From: Dillenia suffruticosa
Lineage: Eukaryota; Streptophyta; Magnoliopsida; Dilleniales; Dilleniaceae
Assembly (NCBI GenBank): GCA_033439265.1
Contig: JAVTVX010000012.1
Location: forward strand, 32,552,261-32,616,260
DNA length: 64,000 bases
Direction of reading: 5' to 3'
Made by a program: the position numbers and the translations under genes. This document shows, piece by piece, positions 61,763-64,000 of the stretch. A model generated the notes under the pieces. It was not told the DNA's origin and searched no databases. It saw nothing but the letters and a program-made list of their open reading frames with translations. The stretch's first letter is position 1. Every line of letters starts with the position of its first letter.

Positions 61763-62023
61763 TGATAGAATTAATATACTTTCTTATTTTGTAAAAAATA
61801 AAGGAGACCAAGAGTTTTAAGGTAGGATAGTCTAAGAGTCATAAAGTAGGGAAGTAAGAGTTATACGTTAAAAGAGTCTTTTGGTATAGAGTTGAAAAGT
61901 CATGACCTTAAAAAAAATAGTGCGTTTTATGTGAAAAAAAAATGATGAATGAGTTATGAGAAATGAATCATTTTTTTAAAAAAAATTATGAAAAATTTTA
62001 CTCTTGTTCATGTTCTTACAACA
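61763..62023 (+). repeat. copia 3' LTR with purine tract before it
   Basis: 261 bases, directly repeating 54339-54596. The purine run AAAGGAGAG ends at the base before it and serves as polypurine tract. Confidence 0.9.
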
Positions 62024-62578
62024 GAACATTTTGATTATGATATTTCACGTAACAAAAGAGAGGGAGAAAAAAAAGCCTCTTGATGAGTCTATGATTTCAA
62101 CTTTGAACAATGGATTTAACTTCTTTCAAAGCAAATGTAACTTAAAATATTGTAAGTCAATGGAATCATATTACTTTATTCAGATCTTCAAAGGGTGCAC
62201 ATCACATAAAGATAAGTACAGACTTGAGAGGGTTGTGTACTACTGATGATTGGTTTCTTCAAGTTGGTATCAAACTTTGTGACAGCGACAGGTAATAAAT
62301 TATTCCGCTCATATGGCCCAAATTCTTTGAATATTCATTATGTTTAATAGATAATGGAATTTCAATGTCTTCTGTCTTGACTACTTGGTTGCAATATTCC
62401 TTAAATATTGTTCAAAGAAACTCTATAACTCTATAATGTTGAGGCGTAGTTTGGTAATTTTGGTTAGGTTCAAAATGAAATTCCACAATTAAACGAGCTT
62501 AGTAGGGATTAATTCCAAAATGGGTTCTTTCCTTGAAAATAGCTTGCTCTTGATGACGATATTGCCAATCATATACAT

Positions 62579-62835
62579 TGTAACATCCCGCGTTAGGTTG
62601 AGGGTGTGAGATTTTGGTGAGTGCAATTTGAATTCTTGATTAGTGATTGTTGGCCATATATATATATACACACAGGACTGCCAACCCCCAACATCGTAAG
62701 GCGTTTTTTATGGACAAAATCGATATACACACATGACTGCCAACCCCTAACATAGTGAGACATTTTTTTATGGACAAAATCGTAACGTCTTTTTTATCAA
62801 AATAGACAGTACCTCGTGTTAGGGATCGTTACTTA
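62579..62835. repeat. small element with inverted ends and an internal 60-base tandem duplication
   Basis: The stretch begins TGTAACATCCCGCGTTAGG and ends CGTGTTAGGGATCGTTACT, which are imperfect inverted copies. Inside, GACTGCCAACCCC..AACAT and TTTATGGACAAAATCG each occur twice, about 60 bases apart (62670-62785). No target duplication was confirmed and no coding is present. It may be a MITE or a truncated short LTR (TRIM-type) element. Confidence 0.4.
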
Positions 62836-64000
62836 GAGCTCGGGTTTGTTGTACAATCTTTTAGATTTAATGGGTAAACTCGAGGGTTATATGCCAAATT
62901 TTTGAGAAAGAAGGGGTGCAGTGCAAATTGGATGAACCAAAAGGGGGTCTTCTGCACTTTGCCGTGAACTTTTTAGTGGCCGGCACCAAAAGCATGTGAA
63001 GCAAGTTCTCCTTGACAAGGGAAGATCCAAAGAATAAAATTTTTCACTAGTTAGGAAAGAATCAAGTTTGTTGATATTATTATATTCAATAGACAAGCTG
63101 TCACTGTGCTTAACTATATTTAATTATGTCTAAACTTCTCTTTAAAGCGATAATATCAGCATAATAGTATCTACACTTTTAGGTAGCTTAATTTGGAAAG
63201 ATCAGCAAGGTTTAGCCCGGAAAAAGTTGTAGGCTTCCTAGTGACAATTTAAGAGACTTGTCGTACTATCTCGAGCAGGCTCAATTCTTGAGAAGAAGAA
63301 CAAGAAGAAGAAGATATGATTCAGATTCTACATTGTAATGGCAGTTTTGGTGTACATGATGAACTTAATCCTATATATATTTCAGATTCATCATATGTTT
63401 TTGCTTTGCTTATTAAGGCCTTAAACATGTTTAGCATATTTTTATAATCTCCAGCTTGAGTTTCACTTCATAACTTGACTTTTGCCTTTGAGGCAGAACA
63501 ACAATACATATAGAGAACACCAGATTCTCAATTTATCCAACAATCAACTTTGTCATGAGTTGGAAATCGATTGTACAACGTTAGTCATCACACTGACTTA
63601 TCTTCATATAAACATACTAATCCAAAACTAATGAGCCTCTTCTTTCCTGATCAACAAGGAGTAGCCACACACACACACATACATATAAGAATAAAAAATT
63701 CCAACTTGGTATACGGAAAAGAAAATTTAAGTTGTAAACTGAAAATTTTTCACGTCCAGGACCAGAAGCCAAATTAAACAAAATGGAAAACCATTGACTA
63801 CATGCCTACGGTCACAATCCTGGTATAGACTATTAGATGGGAAGCTTCTGTCAACTTGCATAAACCATTTTTCAACCACATTCTCTCATATATCTCTCTT
63901 ATCCTCTCTCTCTCTCTCTCTCTCTGTTTGCTTTGAAGCAATATGTTGGCTTTTCATATAGAGCCCCATGCTTGTAAAAACACAAAAATAAATACTTTCT
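62836..64000. other. 3' flank, no gene recognised
   Basis: Non-coding by inspection. It includes an AAGAAG-type run near 63293-63312, a short CA repeat near 63667-63678 and a CT microsatellite at 63903-63925. The last of these could be part of a 5' leader of a gene beyond the window. Confidence 0.4.

Larger units (their letters stand above)
54339..62023 (+). mobile_element. Ty1/copia retrotransposon, complete ends, dead
   Basis: LTRs at 54339-54596 and 61763-62023 start TGATAG and end ACAACA. The whole is flanked by a 5-base duplication GAACA at 54334-54338 and 62024-62028. The order gag, protease, integrase, RT, RNase H is that of copia. A 3051-base solo LTR (58146-61196) is nested in it, so the element itself is about 4.6 kb. 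By eye the two LTRs differ at roughly a tenth of positions, which suggests an old insertion. Frame-breaking stops are frequent throughout. Confidence 0.93.

Noticed and set aside
62579-62835. Cassandra-type TRIM
   Set aside because: The TGTAACATCCC start is suggestive, but I see no 5S rRNA-like segment or second LTR.

Overview
The window looks like nuclear DNA from a flowering plant, most likely a eudicot. The genes have GT-AG introns, the intergenic DNA is very AT-rich, and the proteins match plant families. Transposable elements fill most of the space: Ty1/copia, probable Ty3/gypsy solo LTRs, LINE, SINE, Helitron, MULE, CACTA-like elements and several MITEs. I cannot name the species.

Four genes can be assembled from exons with good splice sites. 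(1) A gibberellin 2-oxidase of the GA2ox8 type, three exons, + strand, 4662-8253. (2) A pyruvate,phosphate dikinase regulatory protein, three exons, + strand, 18601-21345. (3) A four-exon gene for a 197-residue protein with a C-terminal membrane segment, - strand, 22271-24367, convergent with (2) and of unknown function. (4) A cysteine-rich receptor-like kinase (CRK), six exons, + strand, 47035-49530. A broken tandem copy of (4) lies at 51865-54306.

Region by region: 0-9 kb holds the GA2ox gene, with one MITE upstream and another in intron 1. 9.1-11.8 kb is a GC-rich probable solo LTR on the - strand with 5-bp target duplications. 12.9-16.4 kb is a decayed Helitron replicase/helicase gene (- strand) split by CACTA-like repeats. 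17.5-18.6 kb has a CLASP pseudogene fragment and a tandem repeat that runs into the promoter of the dikinase regulator gene. 25-38 kb is AT-rich repeat country with a LINE remnant, a second CACTA-like block and diverged repeats. 38.8 kb has an orphan peroxidase exon, 40.5-42.2 kb a decayed MULE transposase, and 43.3 kb a SINE with a perfect 18-bp target duplication. 47-54 kb is the CRK pair.

54.3-62.0 kb is a dead copia element. It carries a 3-kb solo LTR nested inside it, of the same family as the 9.1-kb one but in the opposite orientation.

The genes do not form a pathway; they are ordinary plant neighbours. I found no new multi-gene system. The points most worth checking are the uncharacterised tail-anchored protein gene, the repeat-derived promoter candidate of the dikinase regulator, and the dated stack of nested insertions. 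Coordinates of genes and TSD-flanked elements were read to the base. Limits of decayed repeats are approximate.
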